Below, piece by piece: positions 8,944 through 18,758 of a DNA stretch of 64,000 nt. The notes under the pieces are model-generated. The model ran no database searches, had not been told where the DNA came from, and saw nothing but the letters and a program-made list of their open reading frames with translations. The first letter of the stretch is position 1, and every line of letters begins with the position of its first letter. Source of the DNA: Nitrospirota bacterium (GTDB taxonomy: Bacteria > Nitrospirota > Thermodesulfovibrionia > UBA6902); assembly GCA_016207885.1 (NCBI GenBank), contig JACQZE010000005.1, positions 1 through 64,000 of the forward strand. The letters run 5' to 3'. Both the position numbers and the translations under genes were made by a program.

Positions 8944-10734
8944 CTATTTTACTTTAAGCACGGATAAAAAAGCCTCTTGCGGGATCTCAACCCTTCCTAC
9001 CTGCTTCATGCGGCGTTTGCCTTCTTTCTGTTTCTCAATGAGCTTTCTCTTTCTTGTGATGTCGCCGCCGTAACATTTTGCTATGACGTTCTTCTTTAAC
9101 GCCTTTATGGTCTCTCTTGCTATGACCTTGTTTCCTATGGCAGCCTGGATGGCGATCTCGAACATCTGCCTGGGGATGACCTTCCTGAGCTCTTCGGTCA
9201 CCTGTTTGCCCTTCTCAAATGCCCTGTCCTTGCGGATGATCATTGAGAGCGCATCGACAGGCTCGCCGTTCAGGAGCACGTCAAGTTTGATGAGCTTTGA
9301 TTCCCTGTACCCGATAAGCTCGTAGTCCATTGAGGCATAGCCGCTTGAACAGGACTTTAGTTTATCATAAAAATCCCACAAGATTTCACTCAGCGGGAAC
9401 TCGTAAGTGACAACGACCCTCTCTTTTCCCAAATAGTTGAAGTCCTTCTGAACACCGCTCTTTTCCTGGCAGAGTTCAAAGACAGGGCCTATGAACTTTG
9501 CGGGGACAAAGATTATCGTCTTTACAAACGGTTCTTCCATCATCGCGTAATTCTCAGGCAGCTTTGCCGGGCTGTCCAGGTTCAAAACCGTTCCATCGGT
9601 CTTTGTTACCCTGTAGACAACTGTCGGGGCCGTATTTATCAGAAGGAGATTGAACTCCCTCTCAAGCCTCTCCTTCACTATCTCCATGTGCAGCAGTCCG
9701 AGAAAGCCGCAGCGGAAACCGAAACCGAGCGCTGCTGAAGATTCCGGCTCGAACGCAAAGGACGAGTCATTTAGTTTAAGTTTATCCAGGGCGTCTTTGA
9801 GAAGCTCATACTGGTTAGTCTCTACGGGGTAGATGCCGCAGAAGACCATGGGCTTGATCTCTTTGTAGCCCGGGCACGGTTCTGAAGCAGGTTTTTTTGT
9901 ATCTGTGATGGTATCGCCCACCCTTGTGTCAATTACATTCCTGATGCCGGCTATTATGTACCCGACCTCTCCGGCCTCAAGCTTGTCAACGCTCTTTCTG
10001 GAGGGGATGAAGACCCCGACCTCAAGCACCTCAAAGGCCTTGCCTGTTGCCATGAACTTTATGCTTGACCCTTTTCTTACACTTCCTTCAAAGAGCCTGA
10101 CAAGCACGATAACGCCCTGATAGGCGTCAAACCATGAATCAAAGACAAGCGCCTTTAACGGCTGCTCTATCTTATCAGCAGGAGGCGGCACCTTTCTGAC
10201 CACCGCTTCAAGTATGTCGCGGGTGCCGATGCCTTCTTTGGCTGAGGCGAGTATCACGTCGCTGCAGTCTATGCCGAGCGATTCCTCGATCTGCTCCCTC
10301 ACCCTCTCAGGGTCTGCGTTTGGGAGGTCGATCTTGTTTATCACAGGTATGATCTCAAGGTTGTGCTCTGACGCGAGATAGGCATTTGCGACCGTCTGCG
10401 CCTCAACGCCCTGCGTTGAGTCAACTATCAGCAGCGCGCCTTCACATGACGCAAGGCTGCGTGAGACCTCATAGGCAAAGTCAACATGCCCGGGCGTGTC
10501 TATCAGGTTCAATATATACTGCCTGCCGTCTAAAGCCGTATAGTTCAGCCTTACAGGCGTGGCCTTTATCGTGATCCCGCGTTCCTGCTCTATATCCATG
10601 CTGTCCAGCACCTGCTTCTTCATCTCTCGCTGTGAGAGTGTGCCGGTGAATTCAAGGATGCGGTCGGCGAGTGTGGATTTGCCGTGGTCAATGTGGGCGA
10701 TGATGCAGAAGTTTCTGATGTTGTTTGCAGACAT
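8944..10734 (-). CDS. lepA: Elongation factor 4 (LepA), ribosome back-translocase GTPase
   Basis: The 596-residue translational GTPase shows G1 [14 protein letters not shown]2-region [10 protein letters not shown]3 [12 protein letters not shown] and G4 [10 protein letters not shown], then the LepA-specific C-terminal domain ([40 protein letters not shown]). A longer in-frame start 18 codons upstream exists, but the family N-terminus is [20 protein letters not shown], so the ATG at 10734 is chosen; it lies 5 bases after the ROK gene stop. No clear ribosome site is seen, suggesting coupling to the upstream gene. Confidence 0.96.
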   Translation of the reverse strand: MSANNIRNFCIIAHIDHGKSTLADRILEFTGTLSQREMKKQVLDSMDIEQERGITIKATPVRLNYTALDGRQYILNLIDTPGHVDFAYEVSRSLASCEGALLIVDSTQGVEAQTVANAYLASEHNLEIIPVINKIDLPNADPERVREQIEESLGIDCSDVILASAKEGIGTRDILEAVVRKVPPPADKIEQPLKALVFDSWFDAYQGVIVLVRLFEGSVRKGSSIKFMATGKAFEVLEVGVFIPSRKSVDKLEAGEVGYIIAGIRNVIDTRVGDTITDTKKPASEPCPGYKEIKPMVFCGIYPVETNQYELLKDALDKLKLNDSSFAFEPESSAALGFGFRCGFLGLLHMEIVKERLEREFNLLLINTAPTVVYRVTKTDGTVLNLDSPAKLPENYAMMEEPFVKTIIFVPAKFIGPVFELCQEKSGVQKDFNYLGKERVVVTYEFPLSEILWDFYDKLKSCSSGYASMDYELIGYRESKLIKLDVLLNGEPVDALSMIIRKDRAFEKGKQVTEELRKVIPRQMFEIAIQAAIGNKVIARETIKALKKNVIAKCYGGDITRKRKLIEKQKEGKRRMKQVGRVEIPQEAFLSVLKVK

Positions 10735-10739
10735 GTGGG

Positions 10740-11714
10740 TTAAGCCGTTGCCCTGAATATAAGCCCGGCAGCGCCTATGGATCCGCACTCTTCAGTAAGG
10801 GTGCTTTTGATTATTTTAACATTGGCATACAGAGGGTCAAAGGAGCGTTTTGAAGCCTCCTGCTGAAGATCCTGCATAAAGAGTTCCCAGGCGCCGACAA
10901 GGCCGCCACCGATTATTACGGCATCAGGGCTCAGCAGGTTTATCAGATTTGCTATGCCTATCCCCAAATAATGCCCGAACTCCCTGAATGCCTTGCGGCA
11001 GAGGCTGTCGCCGTCAAGCGCGGTTTTGTAAATAAGTTCCGGCGTTATCTTGTAGAAACTTCCGCCGCAGGATTCGGTCAGCATACTCGCCTCGCCCTTC
11101 TCAAGTGATGATATGACCCTTTCCATGATCGCCCTTCCTGAAGCGTAAGACTCAAGGCATCCGAGGTTGCCGCAGGTGCATAACCTGCCGTTTGGCTCAA
11201 TAACGATATGCCCGGTCTCAAAAGATCCGGTAAAGAGTTCGCCATTATATATAAAACCGCTTCCAAGCCCTGTGCCGAGAGTGAGCATGATGAAGCTGTT
11301 AAAGTTCTTTCCCACTCCCACCCATTTTTCGCCGTACGCGCATGTGTTGGCGTCATTGTCAACTGTCACAGGCAGGGAAAATCCCTTTTCAAAAGCCTCT
11401 TTAATATGAAACCCGTTTATAGAAGGTATATTCGGAGATTCGATCACAACACCATTTTTGCTGTCAATGAGCCCTGCGATACCTATCCCTATGCCGACGA
11501 TCTCTGTTGACGCTGGAGTGAGCAGGGCAGCGACAGATTCTTCTTTTAAAAACCTCTCCAAAACCCCGGTAAAGAGATCTGCGGCATTGACGGATCTATC
11601 TTTAGGCACAGAAGGCGTCGGATATTTACGGCTGGCAAGGACCGCGCCCTCTTTGGAAACTATGACGGTCTTTATGTTTGTCCCGCCTATGTCAACGCCG
11701 ATCGCAACTTTCAA
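10740..11714 (-). CDS. ROK-family sugar kinase (glucokinase-like)
   Basis: The 324-residue protein starts with the ATP-binding [14 protein letters not shown] and has the active-site [12 protein letters not shown], the substrate loop [16 protein letters not shown] and the ROK zinc signature [17 protein letters not shown]. It most likely phosphorylates glucose or a related hexose or N-acetylhexosamine. The start codon is TTG, with GAGGAG six bases upstream; the nearby ATG is out of frame and closes at once. It is the first gene of the minus-strand run behind the promoter at 11768-11797. Confidence 0.9.
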   Translation of the reverse strand: MKVAIGVDIGGTNIKTVIVSKEGAVLASRKYPTPSVPKDRSVNAADLFTGVLERFLKEESVAALLTPASTEIVGIGIGIAGLIDSKNGVVIESPNIPSINGFHIKEAFEKGFSLPVTVDNDANTCAYGEKWVGVGKNFNSFIMLTLGTGLGSGFIYNGELFTGSFETGHIVIEPNGRLCTCGNLGCLESYASGRAIMERVISSLEKGEASMLTESCGGSFYKITPELIYKTALDGDSLCRKAFREFGHYLGIGIANLINLLSPDAVIIGGGLVGAWELFMQDLQQEASKRSFDPLYANVKIIKSTLTEECGSIGAAGLIFRATA

Positions 11715-11767
11715 GGCATTCTCCTCTGTTATCTTTCCATAAAAAGTTTATTAAATTAAAGACACCT

Positions 11768-11797
11768 ATATTATCACATAGAAAATTATTGTGTAAA
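11768..11797 (-). promoter_or_regulatory. Putative sigma-70-type promoter for the ROK-lepA-lepB-rib run
   Basis: On the minus strand TTTACA is followed after 18 bases by TAATAT, ending about 54 bases before the ROK TTG start. It is back to back with a promoter for the plus-strand hydrogenase-like operon. Confidence 0.5.
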
Positions 11798-11847
11798 GTT
11801 ACGCGCCAGAGCGGGATCTCAGTTCATGTGAAGGGCGGGCGGCATTT

Positions 11848-11876
11848 TTGACATATCTATATGGAAGATTTAAAAT
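11848..11876 (+). promoter_or_regulatory. Sigma-70-type promoter upstream of the hydrogenase-like operon
   Basis: A perfect TTGACA at 11848-11853 is followed, after exactly 17 bases, by TAAAAT at 11871-11876. It lies about 90 bases before the first gene, leaving a short untranslated leader with no recognised structure. Confidence 0.7.
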
Positions 11877-11964
11877 CAATAGTTCATTAATAAATTGAAT
11901 TATAAAGATGAGGAAAACATTGTTCTTTAACAAAAAGAGACAGAGATGTTTATAGGGCAGTAAG

Positions 11965-14013
11965 GTGATGATCGATCCTCTTGCACTGATCTCTTTGTCT
12001 GTCCTGCTTCTGCTGCTGTATATTTTATTTGTACCGCTTTTGAAGTGGAACCAGCGTCTTTTGATCAATTCATGTTTCCTCCTCTCTTCAGTTGCGTCCA
12101 TGCTCGGCATCGCAGGAGGGGTCTGGGCTGTCGGAAGCGGCATTACCAGCCAGATAGTCCTTCCGTTAGGGCTTCCCGACCTCCCGTTCCATCTCAGGCT
12201 CGATCCCCTTTCCGGTTTCTTTATCACGGTCATATGCCTGCTCTCGTTTTTCATATCACTCTATTCCGCAGGCTATATCAAGGGATATCTCGGCCGCAGG
12301 CCGGTAACAAGCCTTGTCGTTTTCTACTGCCTCTTTCTTGCCGGCATGCTGATGGTCGTGCTGGCTGATGACGCCCTCTTCTTCATGATCTCGTGGGAGG
12401 TCATGGCAGCGGCCTCATACTTCCTTGTAATGTTTGAAGACGAGCGCATAGAGAACAGAAGGGCCGCTTTCCTCTATCTGATAATTGCGCATGTAGGGGC
12501 CATGGCAATCCTTTTATCCTTCGGGGTCATGGCAGGGCTTGCCACAGGTTTTGAAAGTTTCAACGGCTATACCTTTGACGCCATGCGTCAGGCGGAGTTC
12601 CCTCTGAAATGGGCGACAGCGGCATTTTTCCTGGCGTTTTTCGGTTTTGCCGCAAAGGCAGGCGTGGTGCCTCTGCATGTATGGCTGCCTGAGGCGCATC
12701 CTGTGGCGCCGTCCAATGTTTCGGCGCTCATGAGCGGAGTGATGCTCAAGACCGCGATCTACGGCATAATCCGCGTATCGTTCGACCTCATCAGGGTATT
12801 CCCGTGGTGGTGGGGAGCGATCGTGCTGATACTCGGCCTTATATCCGCTGTCATGGGCGTGCTCTATGCCCTGATGCAGAATGACATAAAGAGGCTTCTC
12901 GCGTATTCAAGCATTGAGAATGTCGGGATCATCCTGATCGGCATCGGCCTCTCCATGATATTCACTTCTTTCAACCTGCCCCTGATGGCGGCGCTCGCGC
13001 TTATAGCAGGGCTGTATCATACAATCAATCACGCCATGTTCAAAGGGCTTCTGTTCATGGGAGCAGGCGTGGTGCTCCACGCCACAAAAGAGCGCAACAT
13101 GGAAGAGATGGGCGGGCTGATACACCGTATGCCGTGGACCGCCGCGCTCTTTCTCATCGGCTGCGTCTCTATCTCAGCTCTGCCGCCTTTTAACGGTTTC
13201 GTGTCAGAGTGGCTGACCTTTCAGGCCTTTCTGCTTTCACCTGCCCTGCCGATACCGATGCTCAGGCTGCTGATCCCGCTTGGCGCCGCGCTTCTGGCTT
13301 TGACAGGCGCGCTTGCCGCAGCCTGTTTTGTAAAGGCGTTCGGGGTCACTTTTCTGGGACACTGGAGAGGCCGCAGGAACCCGCGCATAAACGAGGGGGG
13401 CTGGGCCATGCGTTCAGGCATGATATTGGCCGCGCTTTCATGCCTCGCCCTCGGGATACTGCCCACTTTTTTCATTAACTGGCTGGATAATATTCCGGCG
13501 CAGCTGATCGGCACAAAGATCAATGCTTCAGCCGGGTCTTACGGCTGGATATGGCTTACACCGGTTGCGCCTGAGAGGGCGTCATATTCAGGCATCTCGG
13601 TATTTGCCGGCATACTCTTTGTCGTGGCTGCAACTTATATCGTCCTTCACATAAGGCGCAGCTCTGTAACAAGGGTGCCTATCTGGGACTGCGGTTTCCA
13701 GAAGATCAACGAGAGAATGCAGTACAACTCCACATCTTTTTCAATGCCTCTGCGCAGGATATTCGGATTCTTTTTCAGCATCAAAGAGCGTGTAAAACTT
13801 GTTCCGCGGCAGGCGGGACATAATGCCTTCCCCATGAGGCTGAATTATTCTCTCCGTATCAGGGACCGCTTCTGGGGATGGCTCTATATGCCGATCGTTC
13901 AATCGAGTTTCTGGGTAGCGCGGATGGCAGGCAGGCTTCAGCAGGGGCGCATTCAGGTGTACCTGATATATTCTTTTATAACTATCATAGTGCTGTTGAT
14001 GTTCTTAAGATGA
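11965..14013 (+). CDS. hyfB: HyfB-like proton-antiporter subunit of a group-4 hydrogenase-related complex
   Basis: A 682-residue integral membrane protein with about 14-16 helices, related to NuoL/HyfB/HycC. The proton-conduction domain shows SWEVMAAASYFLVMFEDE (conserved glutamate), KAGVVPLHVWLPEAHPVAP (lysine helix and antiporter signature) and LLAYSSIENVGIILIGIG. The C-terminal 100 residues include a hydrophilic loop (RVPIWDCGFQ) and a final helix, as in HyfB. GTG (11965) and ATG (11968) starts are adjacent; the first gives one extra residue. It overlaps the next gene in ATGA. Predicted role: ion pumping or use of the ion gradient. Confidence 0.9.
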   Translation: MMIDPLALISLSVLLLLLYILFVPLLKWNQRLLINSCFLLSSVASMLGIAGGVWAVGSGITSQIVLPLGLPDLPFHLRLDPLSGFFITVICLLSFFISLYSAGYIKGYLGRRPVTSLVVFYCLFLAGMLMVVLADDALFFMISWEVMAAASYFLVMFEDERIENRRAAFLYLIIAHVGAMAILLSFGVMAGLATGFESFNGYTFDAMRQAEFPLKWATAAFFLAFFGFAAKAGVVPLHVWLPEAHPVAPSNVSALMSGVMLKTAIYGIIRVSFDLIRVFPWWWGAIVLILGLISAVMGVLYALMQNDIKRLLAYSSIENVGIILIGIGLSMIFTSFNLPLMAALALIAGLYHTINHAMFKGLLFMGAGVVLHATKERNMEEMGGLIHRMPWTAALFLIGCVSISALPPFNGFVSEWLTFQAFLLSPALPIPMLRLLIPLGAALLALTGALAAACFVKAFGVTFLGHWRGRRNPRINEGGWAMRSGMILAALSCLALGILPTFFINWLDNIPAQLIGTKINASAGSYGWIWLTPVAPERASYSGISVFAGILFVVAATYIVLHIRRSSVTRVPIWDCGFQKINERMQYNSTSFSMPLRRIFGFFFSIKERVKLVPRQAGHNAFPMRLNYSLRIRDRFWGWLYMPIVQSSFWVARMAGRLQQGRIQVYLIYSFITIIVLLMFLR

Positions 14014-14951
14014 AACTTTACAGATTTATCATAGAAATTGTTCAGATAGCGATGCTCCTCGCATGCGCGCCGGCCTTTACCGGATGGGTGAGGATGCTGA
14101 AGTGCTGGTCGCAGGGACGCACAACAGCAGGCCTGTTCCAGCCCTACAGGGATCTCGCGAAATTATTTTCAAAAGATATGATACTGGCTGACAATGCGAC
14201 ATGGATATTCCGCTTTACGCCTTATCTCGTATTCGGGACCGCGGTGCTTGCGGGCGCGATCATCCCCATGCTCTCCATCCTTCCGATAGCATCGACCGCT
14301 GACGTCATCGTGCTTGTCGCGCTCTTTGCCATAGCGCGTTTCTTCACCGCGCTCGCGGGCATGGATATGGGAACAGCCTTCGGCGGCATGGGGTCAAGCC
14401 GCGAGATGACGATAGCATCTCTTGCCGAACCGGCCATGCTCATGGCTATCTTCACGGTCTCTCTTGCCACAGGGTCAACTTCCCTGTCGCATATGGTAGA
14501 GGTGATCTACAGCGGCCAGACCGTTATAAGGCCCTCCATAGGATTCGCCATGCTCGCTTTTATTTTGATAGCCCTGGCTGAAACAGGCAGGATACCGGTG
14601 GATAATCCGGCAACACACCTTGAGCTCACCATGATCCATGAGGCCATGATACTGGAATATTCAGGCAGGCACCTCGCGCTGATTGAATGGGCAGGCATGA
14701 TGAAGCTCTTTCTTTTTGTAATGATCGGGATTGCGACCTTTGCTCCGTGGGGGATCGCGGAATCAGGTGATCTTGCCATACTCGCTGTCGCGTTTCTCTT
14801 TATGGCGCTGAAGCTCTTTTTTATAGGAATAGGGCTTGTGCTGATAGAGACCGGGCTTGCGAAGATGAGGATATTCCGGCTGACCGATTTCCTCGGGGCC
14901 GCGTTCCTGCTGGCGACGCTCGGTATGCTCTCTTATTTTATGCTGGAGTAA
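14010..14951 (+). CDS. hyfC: HyfC-like (NuoH-related) membrane subunit
   Basis: A 313-residue membrane protein of the NuoH/HycD/HyfC family that anchors the peripheral catalytic arm. The start at 14010 (MKLYRFIIEIVQIAM) overlaps the hyfB stop in ATGA; the frame extends further upstream but inside hyfB. Family motifs: FQPYRDLAKLFSKD near the N-terminus, AGMDMGTAFGGMGSSREM (quinone-site-like loop of NuoH) and AETGRIPVDNPATHLELTM. Eight or so hydrophobic segments. Confidence 0.92.
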   Translation: MKLYRFIIEIVQIAMLLACAPAFTGWVRMLKCWSQGRTTAGLFQPYRDLAKLFSKDMILADNATWIFRFTPYLVFGTAVLAGAIIPMLSILPIASTADVIVLVALFAIARFFTALAGMDMGTAFGGMGSSREMTIASLAEPAMLMAIFTVSLATGSTSLSHMVEVIYSGQTVIRPSIGFAMLAFILIALAETGRIPVDNPATHLELTMIHEAMILEYSGRHLALIEWAGMMKLFLFVMIGIATFAPWGIAESGDLAILAVAFLFMALKLFFIGIGLVLIETGLAKMRIFRLTDFLGAAFLLATLGMLSYFMLE

Positions 14952-14961
14952 AATGGAGTGA

Positions 14962-15042
14962 TAACCCCTCCCGACCTCCCCTTAACTTAAAGGGAGGAGA
15001 TAAATCCCCACTCTTTGGCAAAGAGGGGGCAGGGGGGAGTTA
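14962..15042. repeat. Dispersed GC-rich palindromic repeat (TAACYCCCC...GGGGRGTTA family)
   Basis: An 81-base element fills the hyfC-hyfE spacer: it begins TAACCCCTCCC and ends GGGGGGAGTTA, with an inner hairpin CTCCCCTTaactTAAAGGGAG and a second one CCCCACTCTTtggcAAAGAG. The same family occurs at 29391-29448 and 36362-36452, and in frame inside cobT, cobC and cobQ. Confidence 0.8.
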
Positions 15043-15057
15043 ATAAAATCAGAAAAA

Positions 15058-15723
15058 ATGAATATAGAAATTGCCATAAAATTAACAAGTTTTTTAGCGG
15101 CATTCGTGCTGCTGACCGCATTCGGCATGCTGGTGCAGAGAAGGATGTACGGCCTTGTGAACCTCTTTGCGTGGCAGGGGTTCTTTCTCTCTATCAATAC
15201 CGCGATCGTCGGTTTTGTCGCAGGGAAGCATCACCTTTATATCTCTTCCCTGCTCACGCTGACGCTGAAGGTCATACTGCTGCCGTATATACTGCATGTT
15301 CTCATACGGCGTCTTAAACTCCAGAAAGAGGTGGAAGTGGTTGTGAATATACCTATGACCATGCTGATAGGCATAGCCCTTGTCATATTCTCTTATCACC
15401 TCACCGCTCCTGTCAGGGAGCTCTCCACGCTTGTAACACGCTCGACTCTTGCTGTCGCTCTTGCCACCGTCATGATAGGAATGCTCATGATGATAACGAG
15501 AAAACACGCGGTCACCCAGATAATAGGCTTTCTCGCCATGGAGAACGGCCTCTTCTTCGCGGCCACCAGCGCGACATACGGGATGCCGCTTGTGGTGGAA
15601 TTAGGTGTCGCGCTTGATGTTTTGATAGCTGCGTTCATCTTCGGGATATTCTTTTTTCATATACACACTACATTTGACAGCCTCGATGTCGCACAGATGG
15701 AAAGGCTGAAAGAGGATGACTGA
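15058..15723 (+). CDS. hyfE: HyfE-like membrane subunit (NuoK-related)
   Basis: A 221-residue protein with about six membrane helices, matching HyfE-type subunits, whose C-terminal part resembles NuoK (GFLAMENGLFFAATSATYGM contains the helix glutamate of the family). No good ribosome site precedes the ATG at 15058; the only G-rich run belongs to the repeat just upstream. It is followed after 15 bases by the HyfF-like gene. Confidence 0.85.
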   Translation: MNIEIAIKLTSFLAAFVLLTAFGMLVQRRMYGLVNLFAWQGFFLSINTAIVGFVAGKHHLYISSLLTLTLKVILLPYILHVLIRRLKLQKEVEVVVNIPMTMLIGIALVIFSYHLTAPVRELSTLVTRSTLAVALATVMIGMLMMITRKHAVTQIIGFLAMENGLFFAATSATYGMPLVVELGVALDVLIAAFIFGIFFFHIHTTFDSLDVAQMERLKEDD

Positions 15724-15738
15724 TACCATGGAGCAGGC

Positions 15739-17187
15739 ATGATACTTCTAATATTATTGCTCGTGCCGCTTTTCGCGGCCGTCATGCTCGCATTCGTGGG
15801 CGACAGAAGGCTGGCGCCGGAGATAAATATCCTGGGCTCCGCCGCCACGTTTGTCGCGGGAGTGGGGCTGGCTCTGCAGGTTTACGAGCAGGGGCCGATG
15901 CTGGCAGGCGGGAAGTTCTTCTTTGTTGACGCCTTTAACGTCTACCTGGCGGTTCTTACATCTTTTGTCTCAATGACAACCGCCATCTTCAGCAGGAGGT
16001 ATATGAGGCGGGAGAGGGAGCACGGGCGGGTGGGGCATATGGGCATGCGTTTTTATCACGCGATGTTCCAGCTCTTCATCTTTGCGATGCTCCTGTGCCT
16101 TTTGACAAACAACATCGGCGTGCTCTGGATCGCGATGGAGCTTGCCACATTGTCCACGGTATTGCTCGTATCCTTATACAGGACGCCTACCGCGATCGAG
16201 GCGGCATGGAAATACTTTATACTCTGCGGCGTGGGCATCTCACAGGCGCTCTTTGGAACCGTGCTTCTCTACTTTGCCGCTGAAAAGGTGCTTGGCGAAG
16301 GCGGCGATGCCCTGCTCTGGACAAACCTGAACCAGGTGAGCAGAAGCCTTGAACCAACAGTGCTTTCGCTGGCATTCGTCTTTCTCATGGTCGGTTACGG
16401 CACAAAGGTGGGACTGGTGCCTCTTCATAACTGGCTGCCGGACGCGCATAGCGAAGGCCCGACCCCCATATCAGCCGTGCTTTCAGGCCTGCTGCTGAAT
16501 GTCGCGCTCTACGCGCTGGTCAGGTGCAAAGTTCTCGTGGACGGTTCTACAGGCACTCATCACGCAGGCAATATAATGATGGGCTTCGGCCTTCTCTCTA
16601 TACTGGTGGCTGCCTTTTCGCTCCTGAGGCAGAAGGATATAAAACGCATGTTCTCATATTCATCCATAGAGCACATGGGCATCGCGACATTTGCCTTCGG
16701 CCTTGGAGGCCCCATCGCCACTTTCGGCGGCCTTCTGCATATGCTTGGCCACAGCCTGGCAAAGTCATCCATATTTTTTACCGTGGGGCACGCCTCGCAG
16801 ATGCACAAGACACAGGAGATGGACAAGATCAAAGGCCTTTTCAAAGGCAATCCTCTTGTAGGCTGGGGCATGATGTTCGGGGTAATGGCTATCGCCGGAA
16901 TGCCGCCGTTCGGTATATTCACAAGCGAGTTTCTTATATTGACCGCGACGATCAAGGACGCGCCTCTGTTAACGCCGTTCCTTCTGCTGGGGCTTGCGGT
17001 GGCCTTTGCCGCGCTCTTCAGAAAGGTCCAGCCCATGGTCTCAGGCGAAATTCCTCCTTATCAAAAGATGCTCAAAGTCGCGCATGTGCCTGTGCTGCTG
17101 CATCTGATTCTGGTCTTTATTCTCGGCATTTATCTGCCGGATTTTCTCAGTAAATGGTTTCATACCGCTGCGGAGCTGATTAAATGA
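15739..17187 (+). CDS. hyfF: HyfF-like proton-antiporter subunit
   Basis: A 482-residue NuoN/NuoM-type membrane protein. It has the conserved glutamate helix LWIAMELATLSTVLLVS, the antiporter signature KVGLVPLHNWLPDAHSEGPT and a lysine helix DIKRMFSYSSIEHMGIATF. A ribosome site (GGAGCAGGC) precedes the ATG. It overlaps the large-subunit gene in ATGA. With HyfB it gives the complex two antiporter-like modules. Confidence 0.92.
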   Translation: MILLILLLVPLFAAVMLAFVGDRRLAPEINILGSAATFVAGVGLALQVYEQGPMLAGGKFFFVDAFNVYLAVLTSFVSMTTAIFSRRYMRREREHGRVGHMGMRFYHAMFQLFIFAMLLCLLTNNIGVLWIAMELATLSTVLLVSLYRTPTAIEAAWKYFILCGVGISQALFGTVLLYFAAEKVLGEGGDALLWTNLNQVSRSLEPTVLSLAFVFLMVGYGTKVGLVPLHNWLPDAHSEGPTPISAVLSGLLLNVALYALVRCKVLVDGSTGTHHAGNIMMGFGLLSILVAAFSLLRQKDIKRMFSYSSIEHMGIATFAFGLGGPIATFGGLLHMLGHSLAKSSIFFTVGHASQMHKTQEMDKIKGLFKGNPLVGWGMMFGVMAIAGMPPFGIFTSEFLILTATIKDAPLLTPFLLLGLAVAFAALFRKVQPMVSGEIPPYQKMLKVAHVPVLLHLILVFILGIYLPDFLSKWFHTAAELIK

Positions 17188-18758
17188 GCGTATTATTAGA
17201 TGCGATAAAAGCCTTTCTCGGTACGGATGCCGGATGTGATGACAGGTGCCAGTATCCGTCTTCAACAATGTTCTGCAGCGTGCCGAGGGTGAAATTTGCA
17301 GATGCCGCAAAGGCGATGAAAAAGGTGCATGCCCTGCTCGTTGCCGAATGGGCAGCAGATGAAACTCCGTTCAACAGAGGCTTCGGCATATACGCCTGTT
17401 ACAGATGGGGGGCGGAATATCTGATAGTCAAGACAGAGGCGCCGTTTGATGACCCGGCGTTCCCGACACTCACAAAAAAGTTCCTTCCGGCATACCGCTT
17501 TGAGCGTCAGATCAAAAGCCTTATGGGAGTTACTGCCGCAGGCCATCCTGACTCAAGGCCCTGGATAAAGTTCGAGGACTGGCCTGAGGACGCGTGGCCG
17601 CTCAGAAAATCCTTTGACGCGTCAAAGCCTATGCCGCGCGTCTACGGCAAATACAAATTCGTCAAGGCAGAGGGCGAAGGTGTTTATGAGATACCTGTAG
17701 GGCCTGTGCATGCCGGGATAATTGAGCCGGGGCATTTCCGCTTTCAGGCTGTCGGCGAAGATATACTCAACCTTGAGGAGAGGCTCGGATATGTTCATAA
17801 GGGGATTGAAAAGAAATTTGAGTCGCTTGCGTGGAAAGACGGATCAAGGCTTGCGGGCCGGGTTTCAGGCGATACAACCGCTGCGCACAGCCTCGGTTAT
17901 TGCATGGCGCTGGAGTCCATGACAGGATGCAGAGTTCCTGAACGGGCGCAGTGGATGCGCGCGCTCTTTCTTGAGAGAGAGCGCATAGCCAACCACCTTG
18001 GAGACCTCGGAGCTATATGTAATGACGCGGCATTTGCCTTTATGCTTTATCAGATGTCGCGGCTCAGGGAGATCATGCTGCGCACCAATCACAAATTATT
18101 CGGCCACAGGTTCATGATGGACCGGATCATTCCCGGAGGCGTTGCGGTTGATATTGACGCGAACGGGAAGGAAATAATATTGGCAGAGCTTAAAAAAATT
18201 GCAAAGGAGTTCAACAGGCTCGTGACCATCTATGACCAGAATTCATCACTTGAAGACAGGGTGAGGGATGCCGGCATCCTCGTCCCTGACAAGGCGAGAA
18301 GGCTCTGCCAGGTCGGGATCGTGGCAAGGGCGAGCGGCCTGAACCTCGACTGCCGCACGCAAAATCCTTTCCCGCCGTATGACCGCATCAAGGTGAATGT
18401 GCCTGTCCTTATCTCAGGCGATGTGCACGCTCGCGCCTGGGTCAGGGTCGAGGAGGTAAGGGAATCCATACGCATCATACGCGAAATACTTAATACGCTT
18501 CCATCAGGCGGGATATTATCAGACGTTGGCGATCCGGCTCCTGATACATACGGATTTTCCGCTGTCGAGGGATGGCGCGGGGAGATCATCTACTGGCTTC
18601 AGTCAGGGCCGAAGGGCGAGATCAACAGGTGCATGGTGCGAGACCCTTCCAGCGTCAACTGGCTGGGGCTTGAGCAGGCTGTGTTAGGCAACATCGTGCC
18701 TGACTTTCCTCTCTGCAATAAAAGTTTTAACCAGTCATATTCGGGGAATGACCTATGA
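17184..18758 (+). CDS. hyfG: HyfG/HycE-like large subunit (NuoC-NuoD fusion) lacking nickel ligands
   Basis: The 524-residue protein has a NuoC-like part (about residues 45-165) and a NuoD-like large-subunit part (about 170-524; LEERLGYVHKGIEKKFESLA, then VPERAQWMRALFLERERIANHLGDLG). In true group-4 [NiFe] hydrogenases an RVCGIC motif follows; here it is RVSGDT at 226-231. At the C-terminus the DPCxxCT motif is replaced by NQSYSGND (516-523). All four cysteine ligands of the NiFe site are therefore missing. The protein cannot be a hydrogenase of the known kind; it fits the Ehr (energy-converting hydrogenase-related) group. C18, C22 and C31 form an N-terminal cysteine group of unknown use. Confidence 0.9.
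   Translation: MSVLLDAIKAFLGTDAGCDDRCQYPSSTMFCSVPRVKFADAAKAMKKVHALLVAEWAADETPFNRGFGIYACYRWGAEYLIVKTEAPFDDPAFPTLTKKFLPAYRFERQIKSLMGVTAAGHPDSRPWIKFEDWPEDAWPLRKSFDASKPMPRVYGKYKFVKAEGEGVYEIPVGPVHAGIIEPGHFRFQAVGEDILNLEERLGYVHKGIEKKFESLAWKDGSRLAGRVSGDTTAAHSLGYCMALESMTGCRVPERAQWMRALFLERERIANHLGDLGAICNDAAFAFMLYQMSRLREIMLRTNHKLFGHRFMMDRIIPGGVAVDIDANGKEIILAELKKIAKEFNRLVTIYDQNSSLEDRVRDAGILVPDKARRLCQVGIVARASGLNLDCRTQNPFPPYDRIKVNVPVLISGDVHARAWVRVEEVRESIRIIREILNTLPSGGILSDVGDPAPDTYGFSAVEGWRGEIIYWLQSGPKGEINRCMVRDPSSVNWLGLEQAVLGNIVPDFPLCNKSFNQSYSGNDL

Noticed and set aside
11799-12254. Minus-strand frame of 151 codons
   Set aside because: It covers the promoter region and the start of the HyfB-like gene in the opposite direction, has no family features, and is explained as a shadow.
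16524-17153. Plus-strand frame of 209 codons inside the HyfF-like gene
   Set aside because: Arg/His/Gly-rich composition typical of a shifted frame; the HyfF frame shows clear family motifs across the same bases.
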